From Verrucomicrobiota bacterium (GTDB lineage Bacteria; Verrucomicrobiota; Verrucomicrobiia; Limisphaerales; UBA1100), in contig JASLKQ010000009.1 of the NCBI GenBank assembly GCA_030747505.1, positions 1-58,239 of the forward strand: a stretch of DNA of 58,239 nt, read 5' to 3'. The position numbers and the translations under genes are program-made. Position 1 is the first letter of the stretch; each line of letters begins with the position of its first letter. Below are positions 34,909-43,574 of this stretch, in pieces. The notes beneath the pieces are model-generated. The model ran no database searches and was not told the origin of the DNA. It was given only the letters and a program-made list of their open reading frames with translations.

Positions 34909-35980
34909 TACATTGATGGTGCTCGTGGCTGTGGTCTTCTTGGCATGTAAGCCCAAAGAAAACGCTGTCCAGTCAGGCCCGAAAGTTCCTGTACTATTAG
35001 GCCAGAAAACCAAAGCCCAACTTGATATGGATCGCATCGCGTGGATTCCACCAGGCAGTTTTGAGATGGGCTCCGAGAAGAATCAAGATGAACAGCCAAT
35101 CCATCAGGTAAAACTAGACGGTTTTTGGATTGGGAAGTATGAGGTAACCAACGAAGAATTTGCGGAATTTGCCAAAGATAGGGAGTACAGGACTATTGCC
35201 GAACGGAAACCCAGACCAGAAGATTTTCCAGAGATACCGCCAGCGGAGGTCGAAAAATTTAAAGCTGGATCCATTGTTTTTACGACTCCGGATGAGGATA
35301 TTCCCGTAGAGCGCCTCACGGAGCACAATGCCTTTTTGGCCTGGTGGCAGTACGTGGATGGTGCGTGTTGGCGTTTTCCAGAAGGGCCAAAAAAGGAAGG
35401 TGCCGACAAAAAGGCAAAGCACCCTGCGGTTCACATTGCCTGGTACGATGCACAAGAGTACTGCAAATGGCTTACCGGTAAGACAGGTATCAAACACCGT
35501 TTGCCTACTGAGGCCGAGTGGGAGTATGCGGCCCGGGGAGGTTTGAAGGGGAAAGAGTACATCTGGGGCGACGAGCAGGAACCGGAGGGTCAAATCATGG
35601 CCAATATATGGCAGGGAAGGTTCCCGAGGGAAAACACCAAAAAAGACGGGTATTATACGACTGCTCCTGTCGGGCAATTTCCTCCTAATGGGTATGGGTT
35701 ATTTGATTTGGGTGGGAATGTGTGGGAATGGTGTTCTGACTGGTACATGCCCAACTATTATCGGAACAGCCCCATGTCAAATCCAACGGGACCCAATGAA
35801 AGTTATGATCCGAATGAACCAGGCAAATGGAAGCGTGTGCAACGCAGTGGATCCTTTCTTTGTTCAGATCTCTATTGTGGGGCCTTTCGGCCTTCTCGAA
35901 GAATGAAAACCACTCCTGACACCGGCATGTCACACGCCGGGTTCAGGGTAGTGGTAGAAGCTCCCGCCCCAATAAAATAA
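34895..35980 (+). CDS. Formylglycine-generating enzyme family lipoprotein
   Basis: A 361-residue SUMF1/FGE-domain protein. The leader MNTNNTLMVLVAVVFLAC ends in a lipobox Cys at residue 18. The domain begins at IPPGSFEMGS and includes HAVHIAWYDA-type (PAVHIAWYDAQEYCKWL), LPTEAEWEYAARGG and LGGNVWEWCSDWY. The C-terminal RSGSFLCSDLYC (C323, C328), followed by TPDTGMSHAGFR, reproduces the two copper-binding catalytic cysteines of authentic FGE. These cysteines are absent from many SUMF1-like proteins. It would convert a sulfatase Cys to formylglycine. A sulfatase gene is convergent 14 bases away. Confidence 0.85.
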   Translation: MNTNNTLMVLVAVVFLACKPKENAVQSGPKVPVLLGQKTKAQLDMDRIAWIPPGSFEMGSEKNQDEQPIHQVKLDGFWIGKYEVTNEEFAEFAKDREYRTIAERKPRPEDFPEIPPAEVEKFKAGSIVFTTPDEDIPVERLTEHNAFLAWWQYVDGACWRFPEGPKKEGADKKAKHPAVHIAWYDAQEYCKWLTGKTGIKHRLPTEAEWEYAARGGLKGKEYIWGDEQEPEGQIMANIWQGRFPRENTKKDGYYTTAPVGQFPPNGYGLFDLGGNVWEWCSDWYMPNYYRNSPMSNPTGPNESYDPNEPGKWKRVQRSGSFLCSDLYCGAFRPSRRMKTTPDTGMSHAGFRVVVEAPAPIK

Positions 35981-35994
35981 CGGAGGGCTATTTT

Positions 35995-37512
35995 TTAACG
36001 ACCGGCGGTTTGCTTGGGTTGCGTGATCGGCCATAGCAAACTGCGTGTTCGGGCTGAACGAAGATATGTCTCAAAATCTTTGATTACATCCGGGTTAGTC
36101 CGTGCAACATTTTGTGATTCAGTGGGGTCGCGCTTGATATTGTAGAGTTCCAAGGCTTTGCCGGGAGCAGGGCGGATAACTTTCCATTCCCCCTTGCGGG
36201 CAGCTTGTTGTGAGCCGTACTCATGCATTTCCCAATAGAGATAGTCGTGTCGGTTTTTCTGTTCGCGCCCAAGCAATGTAGGCATAAAAGAGATGCCATC
36301 AATTTCACGTGGCTTGGGGACTCGTGCCGCTGAGAGGATTGTCGGAAGAACATCCCAGTGGGCAAATACTTCTTCGCTTACCGTGTTGGGTTTGATTTTA
36401 CCGGTCCAGCGGACGATCATAGGGACACGTAGTCCTCCTTCGTACAGGTGGCCCTTAATGCCTCGGAAAGGACCTGCGCTACGAAAAAATGCGGGATCGT
36501 TTCCGCCCTCCTGGTGGGGGCCATTGTCACTGGTGAGAATAATGAGGGTATCCTCCTCCATCTTGAATGCGCTCAGCTTGGCCATGATTTGACCAATGGC
36601 GGTGTCTAGGCGTGTAATCATAGCTGCCTTATTCCGTTCAGGTCGGGGCCACCGTTCGCCATTATATGGAAAGGCCGTGGGGACCTCCATGCCGTTGCCG
36701 GTTTTTTGCGCAAGGCTATTGTTGGCGTGAGGGGCAGTGTATGAGAGGTACAGAAAAAACGGAGCATATTTTTTATGCCATTCTGGCTTGTAAATACGAA
36801 TAGCGTTCAGTGCTGCCTTTGTGAGAAGATCGGTAGAGTAGGAGTTTCTTTGTCCACGAGAGTTGGCCTGAATTTGAACGTCTCCGTTCCAGCTGTTAAT
36901 GCCTTTAATACCAGGTTCATATCGCCATACATAGGTAGGGTAATGATTGTTCGCATGAGTCTGGTCCACGAAACCCAGCCAGTGTCTGAACCCTTTTTTG
37001 AACGGTTCACCGGGGGTGCCTTTGCCGCCTAGATTCCACTTTCCAAGGGCAATAGTCTCATAACGTGCATTGCCCTGAAGATACATCGGGATTATTGTGT
37101 CAATAGTGCGCAAGGAGGATGGGCGGTTGCCACGAATATAGCTGTGTCCGGTGTGTTTGCCGGTTAGCAGGCTGCAACGGGATGCGTTACCCAATGGTGC
37201 TCCCGAGTAAAATTGAGTGAAGCGCATGCCTTCGGCAGCCAGTCGGTCGATGTAGGGAGTTTTAATTAATTTTTGTCCGTAAACCCCAAGGTCTCCCCAT
37301 CCGAGATCGTCAATAACAATGAGAATTATGTTCGGTGTTTCGGGGCCTTTTTGTTCTGCAGGTGTTTGGGATATAACAGTGCGGGGCTTCTTGCTTTTTA
37401 CCGGTTGTATGGTTGGGGTAGGCGATGGCTGGGCGACGGAGCTTGACTCGAGTATGATTGTGGCACAGCAAAATATACACAACGAGAGTAACCCACTAAA
37501 ATAACGTCTCAT
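35995..37512 (-). CDS. Secreted sulfatase-family protein lacking the nucleophile Cys
   Basis: A 505-residue alkaline-phosphatase-superfamily sulfatase with a signal peptide (about 1-28). Metal-binding Asp68 and Asp69 lie in IVIDDLGWGDLGVYG; SDNGPHQEGG and GGLRVPMIVRW are also typical. The active-site signature, normally C-x-P/A-x-R, reads G108-N-A-S-R112 before CSLLTGKHTGHSYIRG, so the residue converted to formylglycine is Gly. The codon is GGT, a single base from TGT (Cys). AAAGGAGGA gives a strong ribosome site. It may be an inactive pseudosulfatase, a recent mutant or a sequencing error. The convergent FGE suggests it once was, or is, a substrate. Confidence 0.88.
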   Translation of the reverse strand: MRRYFSGLLSLCIFCCATIILESSSVAQPSPTPTIQPVKSKKPRTVISQTPAEQKGPETPNIILIVIDDLGWGDLGVYGQKLIKTPYIDRLAAEGMRFTQFYSGAPLGNASRCSLLTGKHTGHSYIRGNRPSSLRTIDTIIPMYLQGNARYETIALGKWNLGGKGTPGEPFKKGFRHWLGFVDQTHANNHYPTYVWRYEPGIKGINSWNGDVQIQANSRGQRNSYSTDLLTKAALNAIRIYKPEWHKKYAPFFLYLSYTAPHANNSLAQKTGNGMEVPTAFPYNGERWPRPERNKAAMITRLDTAIGQIMAKLSAFKMEEDTLIILTSDNGPHQEGGNDPAFFRSAGPFRGIKGHLYEGGLRVPMIVRWTGKIKPNTVSEEVFAHWDVLPTILSAARVPKPREIDGISFMPTLLGREQKNRHDYLYWEMHEYGSQQAARKGEWKVIRPAPGKALELYNIKRDPTESQNVARTNPDVIKDFETYLRSARTRSLLWPITQPKQTAGR

Positions 37513-37529
37513 AAATAATTCCTCCTTTG

Positions 37530-37552
37530 GAAAGTGCTAAAGAAGCACTTTC
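37530..37552. repeat. Perfect 9-bp inverted repeat in sulfatase leader
   Basis: GAAAGTGCT (37530-37538) and AGCACTTTC (37544-37552) are separated by AAAGA. It lies 18 bases upstream of the sulfatase start on the minus strand, next to the ribosome site. It could be an operator or an mRNA hairpin. It lacks a T-run, so it is not a convincing terminator. Confidence 0.7.
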
Positions 37553-37595
37553 AATAAGTTATTCAAAAGCTTTTTTATTTGAATTTTAACTTATT
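37553..37595. repeat. AT-rich imperfect palindrome in divergent intergenic region
   Basis: AATAAGTTA (37553-37561) pairs with TAACTTATT (37587-37595), and inside it TTCAAA (37562-37567) pairs with TTTGAA (37578-37583). It abuts the previous inverted repeat. It sits between the divergent sulfatase and M48 protease genes, where promoters are expected, so it is a candidate operator. No regulator is encoded nearby. Confidence 0.65.
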
Positions 37596-37656
37596 AACAC
37601 ATCTGTCTGGTATTGTTTACAGTAGTTGTTAGATTAACTTCCTGTTTGGAAGAGCT

Positions 37657-38730
37657 ATGAGCCTGACGATAATGTTTTCTATTGTTTTGAGTAGGATGAA
37701 AAAATTTATGCTTAAGGTGACCGTTGTTCTGTGTGTGTGGCAGGCAGTTGGGTGTTCTACGGTGCCAGAAACGGGCCGTTCTCAGTTTAATATGATTTCC
37801 CCCTCGGCGGAACGGTCCATGGGGCGGGATGCGTTTACTCAAATGAAGGCCAAGACCTCCTTGAGTCAGGATAAGAATGCAACGGCAATGGTGCAGCGAG
37901 TTGGCAGGCGGATTGCGGCTGTTGCAGACTTGCCAAAGGCTCAATGGGAGTTTGTTTTATTTCAAAATAATCAGGCTAATGCTTTTTGTTTGCCGGGAGG
38001 AAAAGTGGGGGTCTACACAGGGCTTTTGCCCATAGCGAAAACAGAGGCAGGTTTAGCTACGGTTTTGGCCCATGAGGTGGCCCATGCGGTGGCTCATCAT
38101 GGTTCTGAACGAATTAGTCGAGTGTTGGCAATTCAAGGCTTGGGGATTGCCGTGATCTCTCAAATGGATAATTTAAACTCCAATACCCGCAACCTGCTAT
38201 ACACAGCCTACGGGCTGGGAACGACTTTGGGCAGTGAATTACCGCATAGTCGATTGCAGGAAAGTGAAGCCGATGAAATTGGGCTCATTTACATGGCGCG
38301 AGCTGGGTACGACCCAAAGGAGGCAATTGCTTTTTGGCAAAGGTTTGCCGATTATAATCAAAAGAAGGGTAACAAGGTGCCATGGTTCCTGAGGACTCAT
38401 CCGCTGGACGAACAGCGAATCGAAAATTTAAAGCGTTTGATGCCCAGAGCGAATTTGCAGTATCGGCCTCGCTCGGCCAAGGAAGTCAATTCACCCCAGT
38501 CAAATCAGAATCCGCAGAAAAAGGGTGTTACCAAAACCGTTATATTATTCGACCCAAAAGACATGTCTAGAAGGTCAGTTATATGGAAGCCAGGGCTTAC
38601 ACTCTACAGTGCCCGACGGTCAGTGAAAATTGACGCAGCAAGCGGGGCAATGATCGAGCGGGCGGGTAAAATTTTCCCAGGGAAACCAGCTACTGCTTTA
38701 CAGCCCAATGATATGGTCCGTTGGAAGTAG
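37657..38730 (+). CDS. M48 family metalloprotease lipoprotein
   Basis: A 357-residue peptidase with a lipoprotein signal ending in QAVGC (Cys33; Cys20 if ATG 37696 is the start). The zinc motif is HEVAHAVAHHG, and the downstream Glu is in ESEADEIGLIYMARAGYDP, typical of M48B/BepA and LoiP-like proteases. A C-terminal extension (about 290-357) follows. Family members degrade misassembled outer-membrane proteins. ATG 37657 is kept because GGAAGAG precedes it. It is divergent from the sulfatase gene, with palindromes between them. Confidence 0.88.
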   Translation: MSLTIMFSIVLSRMKKFMLKVTVVLCVWQAVGCSTVPETGRSQFNMISPSAERSMGRDAFTQMKAKTSLSQDKNATAMVQRVGRRIAAVADLPKAQWEFVLFQNNQANAFCLPGGKVGVYTGLLPIAKTEAGLATVLAHEVAHAVAHHGSERISRVLAIQGLGIAVISQMDNLNSNTRNLLYTAYGLGTTLGSELPHSRLQESEADEIGLIYMARAGYDPKEAIAFWQRFADYNQKKGNKVPWFLRTHPLDEQRIENLKRLMPRANLQYRPRSAKEVNSPQSNQNPQKKGVTKTVILFDPKDMSRRSVIWKPGLTLYSARRSVKIDAASGAMIERAGKIFPGKPATALQPNDMVRWK

Positions 38731-38772
38731 CTGATACTTGTGTGATCGAAATCTTTTCACTAGTCTGTTTTT

Positions 38773-40137
38773 ATGCATTTGGACGGTCCGCAAGAAGCGC
38801 CACGGGATTGGCGAGGCATTCTCAAGCACCTTGGGCCCGGGCTGATTATTACCGCCTGTATTGTCGGTTCGGGGGAACTGATTGCGACCCCCAAAGTGGG
38901 AGCTGAATACGGATTTAGCCTGCTCTGGTTCATTATTGCCGGCTGCATGATAAAGGTTTTGGTACAAGTGGAACTTGGGCGGTTTGCAATTTCCAAAGGA
39001 ATGACCACCCTGGAAGCATTAAATACCATGCCGGGTCCACGTTTTATTGTTTCGTGGCTGGTGTGGTGCTGGTTGTTCATGTTTGTTGGAATCCTGTTTC
39101 AACTTGGAGGGATTGTGGGAGGTGTGGGAAAAGTAGTAGCCGAACTGGGCTGGTTGGATGGTTTCGGGGGGGCTGGATTATTAACGACGGATCGGATTAT
39201 AGCACTAATCGTTTCTACGGCTACAGTGGCGATTCTGGCTTCGGGGAAGTATAAGACAGTAGAGATTTTTTCCACCATTATGGTGGTTCTCTTCACCATT
39301 GCGACCTTGTTTGCTTTGGCAAGCTTGCAAACATCTCCGGCCATGGCGGAATTCAAAATTTCCCTGTCAGACATCGGGAAAGGGTTGAAGTTTGAATTGC
39401 CGGGCGATTTTTCAACGGCCTTTGCTGCCTTCGGAATCATTGGAGTGGGCGCTTCAGAGTTGATTTACTATCCGTATTGGTGTCTGGAAAAGGGATACGC
39501 GAAGAATGTGGGCACAGCCAATCCCACCACAGTGTGGTATGAAAGAGCCAAGGGATGGCTGCGTATTATGCGGATAGATGCGTGGTTGTCCATGGCGGTT
39601 TACACGAGCGCAACAGTCGCCTTTTTCCTTCTGGGTGCAGCACTGCTTCATGGTTCAGGCAAGGAGGTGAATGATGGGAATATGATTGCTTCACTATCTG
39701 AGATGTATCGCCCCCTTGGAGAGGTAGGTTTAACCATTTTTTTATTGGGCGCATTTGTGGTGCTCTTTTCAACGATGGTGACGGCTTCTGCTTCGAACGC
39801 CCGCTTGTTGGCCGATGGACTTGTATTATTTGAGCGTATTGAGAAACCTAAAAACGAAGAGGCTCGTGAGAGATTGCTCTCCAGATGCTGTATGGCCGTC
39901 CCTGTGTTTTGTGCCTTGGTGTATTTCTTTATCGGAGCTCCAGTTTCATTAGTTCTGGTGGGCGGGGTGGCTCAAGCGTTGATGTTGCCTTTTTTGTCAA
40001 TTGCCGCACTCTATTTCCGTTATAAGAAAACAGATAAACCCCTTCAACCCGGGATGGTATGGACGGCTTTCCTTTGGATCTCAGCATTGGCGATGACAGG
40101 AGTCGGCTTGTTTCAGTTATATCAAAAACTGGCTTAA
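38773..40137 (+). CDS. Nramp-fold transporter lacking canonical metal motifs
   Basis: A 454-residue protein with about eleven hydrophobic helices and overall Nramp (MntH) resemblance, beginning HLGPGLIITACIVGSGELIATPKVGAEYG. In true Nramp metal transporters helix 1 carries DPGN; the equivalent here is GSGE (residues 32-35). Helix 6 normally carries a Met-Pro-His metal site, whereas here the region reads ASELIYYPYW. Metal specificity therefore cannot be assumed. It may carry another cation or an organic solute. It stands alone between the M48 gene and hisS, with no riboswitch or Mur/MntR-like box seen. Confidence 0.8.
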   Translation: MHLDGPQEAPRDWRGILKHLGPGLIITACIVGSGELIATPKVGAEYGFSLLWFIIAGCMIKVLVQVELGRFAISKGMTTLEALNTMPGPRFIVSWLVWCWLFMFVGILFQLGGIVGGVGKVVAELGWLDGFGGAGLLTTDRIIALIVSTATVAILASGKYKTVEIFSTIMVVLFTIATLFALASLQTSPAMAEFKISLSDIGKGLKFELPGDFSTAFAAFGIIGVGASELIYYPYWCLEKGYAKNVGTANPTTVWYERAKGWLRIMRIDAWLSMAVYTSATVAFFLLGAALLHGSGKEVNDGNMIASLSEMYRPLGEVGLTIFLLGAFVVLFSTMVTASASNARLLADGLVLFERIEKPKNEEARERLLSRCCMAVPVFCALVYFFIGAPVSLVLVGGVAQALMLPFLSIAALYFRYKKTDKPLQPGMVWTAFLWISALAMTGVGLFQLYQKLA

Positions 40138-40263
40138 TTTCTTGCCCTGATCCAGTGCCTTGTTCGGCCCTTTGGGGTCGTTGGGGGTTTTCCTCAGATT
40201 ATGATTTAAGATGGGAAAAAGAGCTCGCATAGAGGTATCTTCAATAAACTTGCCAACCTGCGC

Positions 40264-41538
40264 TTGACCATCAAGCCAAAGGGTTGTTTCTCTTTGCGCG
40301 TGGAACGATTACCTGGATTCCGTGATTTTTTCCCTGAGCCCTTGCCTAAGGGCGAGATGTGGAGTGCAGACGTGCGTGAATACATCTTCGATCGCTGGCA
40401 AACGACCGCCCGAAATTACGCTTTTCAGGTCTATGATGGCCCCCCTTTGGAGCTTCTTGAGTTATACACGGCCAAGAGTGGCGAGGAGATTGTAGGACAG
40501 CTATACAACTTCACTGATAAGGGGGATCGCGGGGTTTCCATGCGCCCGGAAATGACGCCCACTGTTGCGCGTATGATTGCTGCTCGGGAGCGTCATTATA
40601 AAAAGCCCATTAAGTGGTACTCGATTCCTCAGCTCTTTCGTTATGAACGCCAGCAGAAAGGTCGGTTGCGTGAGCACTTTCAATTTAATGCCGACATTTT
40701 TGGCGAGAACCATCCTGCCGTGGATGCTGAGTTGATTGCAATGTTAACAGACATTCTCCGCAGTTTTGAGCTCTCGGCCGATGATTTTGTGGTGAGGATC
40801 AGTAGTCGTAATGCGTGGCAGGAGTTTTTTCGTTCGCAGGGTGGCGATGAAGCTGACGCCTATGAGTTTTATCAGGCCGTGGATAAGATCGAACGAACGG
40901 CTACTGAGGACAGTGCCAAAAAATTTGATTCACTAGGGTTCACCCTTGAAAAGGTCCGTAATTTTATTGATTCGAGCGAGCCGACAGAGGAGCTGCAGGA
41001 GGTTTTGGATAACCTTAAGGCACGAGGACTCGGAGACTTTGTGAAGATCGATTACAATGTTATCCGCGGGTTAGCCTATTATACAGGGGTCGTCTATGAG
41101 GCATTTGACCGCCATGGAAAGTTTAGGGCGATTGCCGGGGGAGGACGTTATGACCAGCTGGTGAATCTGGTTTCGGGAGGAAAGAATGACATGCCAGCTG
41201 CGGGCTTTGCCATGGGTGATGTCGTTCTGGTTGAATTACTTAAAGAGCGCGGTTTGCTGCCTGAATATAACCCGTCACTCGATGTCTACGTGATGGTGGA
41301 GGATGAGGCTTTACGGGAAAGCACGCTCGAGCTGGTTCAGCAGATTCGTGATTTTGGTTTGCATGCCGAATATCCATTGGCGGCAACGAAACCGGACAAG
41401 CAGTTCAAACGCGCTCTTGAGCTTGGGGCACGTTTCACTGTGCGACTGACTGATGAAGGGACGGCTCTGCTCAAGAATTTGGAATCCCGCGAAGAAACCG
41501 CCTTGGAGGCGAATACGGTGGCCGAAAGGTTAATCTAG
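40264..41538 (+). CDS. hisS: Histidyl-tRNA synthetase
   Basis: Class II synthetase that charges tRNA-His. Motif 2 region QLFRYERQQKGRLREHFQFNADIFG, the histidine-A region RGLAYYTGVVYEAF and motif 3 area IAGGGRYDQL are clear. The C-terminal anticodon domain follows (about 335-424). The start is uncertain: no ATG is available. TTG 40264 gives the longest form, while TTG 40294 (ten bases after AAAGGG) or GTG 40300 (giving an RLPGFRDFFP opening) are likely better. The following kinase gene begins five bases after its stop. Confidence 0.94.
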   Translation: MTIKPKGCFSLRVERLPGFRDFFPEPLPKGEMWSADVREYIFDRWQTTARNYAFQVYDGPPLELLELYTAKSGEEIVGQLYNFTDKGDRGVSMRPEMTPTVARMIAARERHYKKPIKWYSIPQLFRYERQQKGRLREHFQFNADIFGENHPAVDAELIAMLTDILRSFELSADDFVVRISSRNAWQEFFRSQGGDEADAYEFYQAVDKIERTATEDSAKKFDSLGFTLEKVRNFIDSSEPTEELQEVLDNLKARGLGDFVKIDYNVIRGLAYYTGVVYEAFDRHGKFRAIAGGGRYDQLVNLVSGGKNDMPAAGFAMGDVVLVELLKERGLLPEYNPSLDVYVMVEDEALRESTLELVQQIRDFGLHAEYPLAATKPDKQFKRALELGARFTVRLTDEGTALLKNLESREETALEANTVAERLI

Positions 41539-41543
41539 ATAAC

Positions 41544-43070
41544 ATGCGAGAGCTTTACATCGGAATCGATAGTGGCACGCAGTCCACCAAGGCCCTGGTG
41601 GTGGACCTGAAGAATGGAAAAGTACGAGGATCAGGCCAGCGGGCGTATGGTTTGATTAAAGGATTGCCAGCCGGGGCGAAGGAGCAGGATCCGGAAACGT
41701 GGAAAAAGGCAACGGCGTCGGCTGTTAAATCTGCTTTGAAGCAGGCGAAGGCGAATGCTTCGGAGGTAAAAGGTATTGGGGTGAGTGGTCAACAGCACGG
41801 ATTTGTGCCGGTCGATAAGGATGGGAAAGTCATACGGCCTGCGAAACTTTGGTGTGACACCACTACCACCGCCGAGTGTGAAGTAATAACCAAGAAACTT
41901 GGAGGCACCAAAAAGAGTATAAGATACCTTGGTAACGCCATGCTTCCCGGGTTTACTGCACCCAAGATTGCTTGGCTGAAAAAGCATGAGCCAAAGAATT
42001 ATCGAAGACTAGCCACAGTGCTGCTGCCGCATGATTATCTAAACTATTGGCTTACGGGAAATGCGGTTATGGAATATGGCGATGCCAGTGGCACAGCTTT
42101 ATTCGATGTGGCTAGACGTAAATGGTCTGCTCCGGTCATTAATGCAATTGATCCGAAACTTGCTGATGCTTTGCCTGAAGTTATTCCAAGTGATCAGCCC
42201 ATTGGCACACTTGCAGCGGGCACAGCAAAATTGTTAGGATTGAATCCGGACACTTTGGTGAGTGCTGGTGGGGGCGATAATATGATGGGGGCCATCGGTA
42301 CGGGGAATACGAAGCCAGGACTTGTAACTGCCAGTTTTGGCACAAGCGGAACTATTTACGCTTGTGCGGCAAGCCCGGTTATTGACCCTCAAGGTGAGAT
42401 TGCGGCCTTCTGCGACTCAACCAACCGTTGGTTACCTCTTTTGTGCACGATGAACGTGACTGTGGCTACCGAAATGGTGCGCGCACACTACGGCATGTCC
42501 TACGCCCAATACGAAAAGGAAGCGCGCAAAGCTCAGGCAGGCTGTGATGGATTGACCTTGTTGCCGTATTTGGAAGGGGAGCGGACGCCCAATGTTCCCA
42601 ACGGTACGGGTGTTTGGTATGGGGTTAATACTCGAACCAATCACCGCGGTCATTATGCGCGTGGGGCGATGGAGGGGGTGACGATGGGAATGAATTACGG
42701 CTTGAGGCGCTTGGTTGATCTCGGGGTTAAAGCTCGCCAAATACGGGTTACAGGAGGAGGAGCAAATTCAAAGCTCTGGCGCCAGATTATGGCCGATGTC
42801 TTTAATGCTGAAGTGGTTACGCTGAAGGTAGGGGAAGGGGCAGCATACGGCGCAGCAATTCAAGCAATATGGTGTGTGGCCAAGAATCGCGGTGAAAAAG
42901 TCAAAATTGAGGATCTGACTGCACGCTACGTTAAAATCAATTCTAGTCAAACGAACAAACCTTCACCCTCAAACGCAAAGCTCTATAAGGAAATTCAGTT
43001 ACTTCACGATGAGTTGTCAGGGGCTTTGCGAGGCTCATTCCGGTGCCATGAAAATATCTGGAGATGTTAA
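41544..43070 (+). CDS. xylB: FGGY carbohydrate kinase, xylulokinase-like
   Basis: A 508-residue FGGY kinase. The ATP-binding IGIDSGTQSTKALVVD opens the protein, IGVSGQQHGFVPVD is the substrate-side motif of xylulokinases, and VTGGGANSKLWRQIMADVF is the C-terminal FGGY block. GDASGTALFDVARRKW also matches XylB. The predicted reaction is D-xylulose to xylulose 5-phosphate. It follows hisS closely and no xylose isomerase or transporter is near, so the sugar remains inferred. The stop codon lies in an 18-bp palindrome. Confidence 0.87.
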   Translation: MRELYIGIDSGTQSTKALVVDLKNGKVRGSGQRAYGLIKGLPAGAKEQDPETWKKATASAVKSALKQAKANASEVKGIGVSGQQHGFVPVDKDGKVIRPAKLWCDTTTTAECEVITKKLGGTKKSIRYLGNAMLPGFTAPKIAWLKKHEPKNYRRLATVLLPHDYLNYWLTGNAVMEYGDASGTALFDVARRKWSAPVINAIDPKLADALPEVIPSDQPIGTLAAGTAKLLGLNPDTLVSAGGGDNMMGAIGTGNTKPGLVTASFGTSGTIYACAASPVIDPQGEIAAFCDSTNRWLPLLCTMNVTVATEMVRAHYGMSYAQYEKEARKAQAGCDGLTLLPYLEGERTPNVPNGTGVWYGVNTRTNHRGHYARGAMEGVTMGMNYGLRRLVDLGVKARQIRVTGGGANSKLWRQIMADVFNAEVVTLKVGEGAAYGAAIQAIWCVAKNRGEKVKIEDLTARYVKINSSQTNKPSPSNAKLYKEIQLLHDELSGALRGSFRCHENIWRC

Positions 43071-43084
43071 TAACTTGTTATTAA
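43067..43084. repeat. 18-bp palindrome upstream of hpf
   Basis: TTAATAAC and GTTATTAA flank a two-base centre (43067-43084). It overlaps the xylulokinase stop codon and lies about 85 bases upstream of hpf. It may be an operator for hpf or a weak mRNA hairpin. No T-run follows, so termination is not indicated. Confidence 0.55.
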
Positions 43085-43167
43085 TGAAACTCATTTGTGG
43101 ACAGTGAGATTAACTTTCATCATGCGGCTGTGGCTTAAGTAGGTTTTATGTGCTATATTGAAGTCGT

Positions 43168-43521
43168 ATGAAGTTGGTCCTTTCTGCACATAAGGTCACT
43201 TTGACCAGTGCCTTGAAAACTCACGTCCGTCAATGTATCGAAAAGCTGGATCACCAAGAAACTCACGCCCTCAAAGCGTTTGTGAATCTTGAGCGTGATC
43301 ACACCGGCGTTTCTGACAAAAAATTCACCTGCACCATGAAGGTGGCTTTGCCGGGACAGAATCTGGTAGCTCGTGATTCGGAAAGTGATTTGTATGTTGC
43401 CATTGATTTGGTGACCAAAAAAATACAGGCACAATTGCGCAAACGTCACAACAAGTTCAAAGCTAGGAATCACAAGCAGGCTGCTGTTGCAAAACAAGCA
43501 ATGCGATCCCTTGCCGCATAG
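43168..43521 (+). CDS. hpf: Ribosome hibernation-promoting factor, short HPF/RaiA type
   Basis: A 117-residue protein of the HPF/RaiA family, which binds the decoding centre of idle ribosomes. The pattern SAHKVTLTSALKTHVRQCIEKLD, then LPGQNLVARDSESDLYVAIDLVTKKIQAQLRKRHNK, is diagnostic. It lacks the C-terminal dimerisation domain of long HPF and carries a basic tail of about 20 residues. TATATT at 43154-43159 is a possible -10, which would give an almost leaderless message. Stationary-phase or stress control would be expected but is not visible. Confidence 0.9.
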   Translation: MKLVLSAHKVTLTSALKTHVRQCIEKLDHQETHALKAFVNLERDHTGVSDKKFTCTMKVALPGQNLVARDSESDLYVAIDLVTKKIQAQLRKRHNKFKARNHKQAAVAKQAMRSLAA

Positions 43522-43574
43522 GTGGCGACCTCTTGGCGTTGACCTCACTGGGTTCTAGTCGTTAGCTTCGGCGC

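Noticed and set aside
37186-37194. Frameshift as the cause of the missing sulfatase Cys
   Set aside because: The reading frame and flanking residues are continuous on both sides. Only a single-base substitution needs to be considered.
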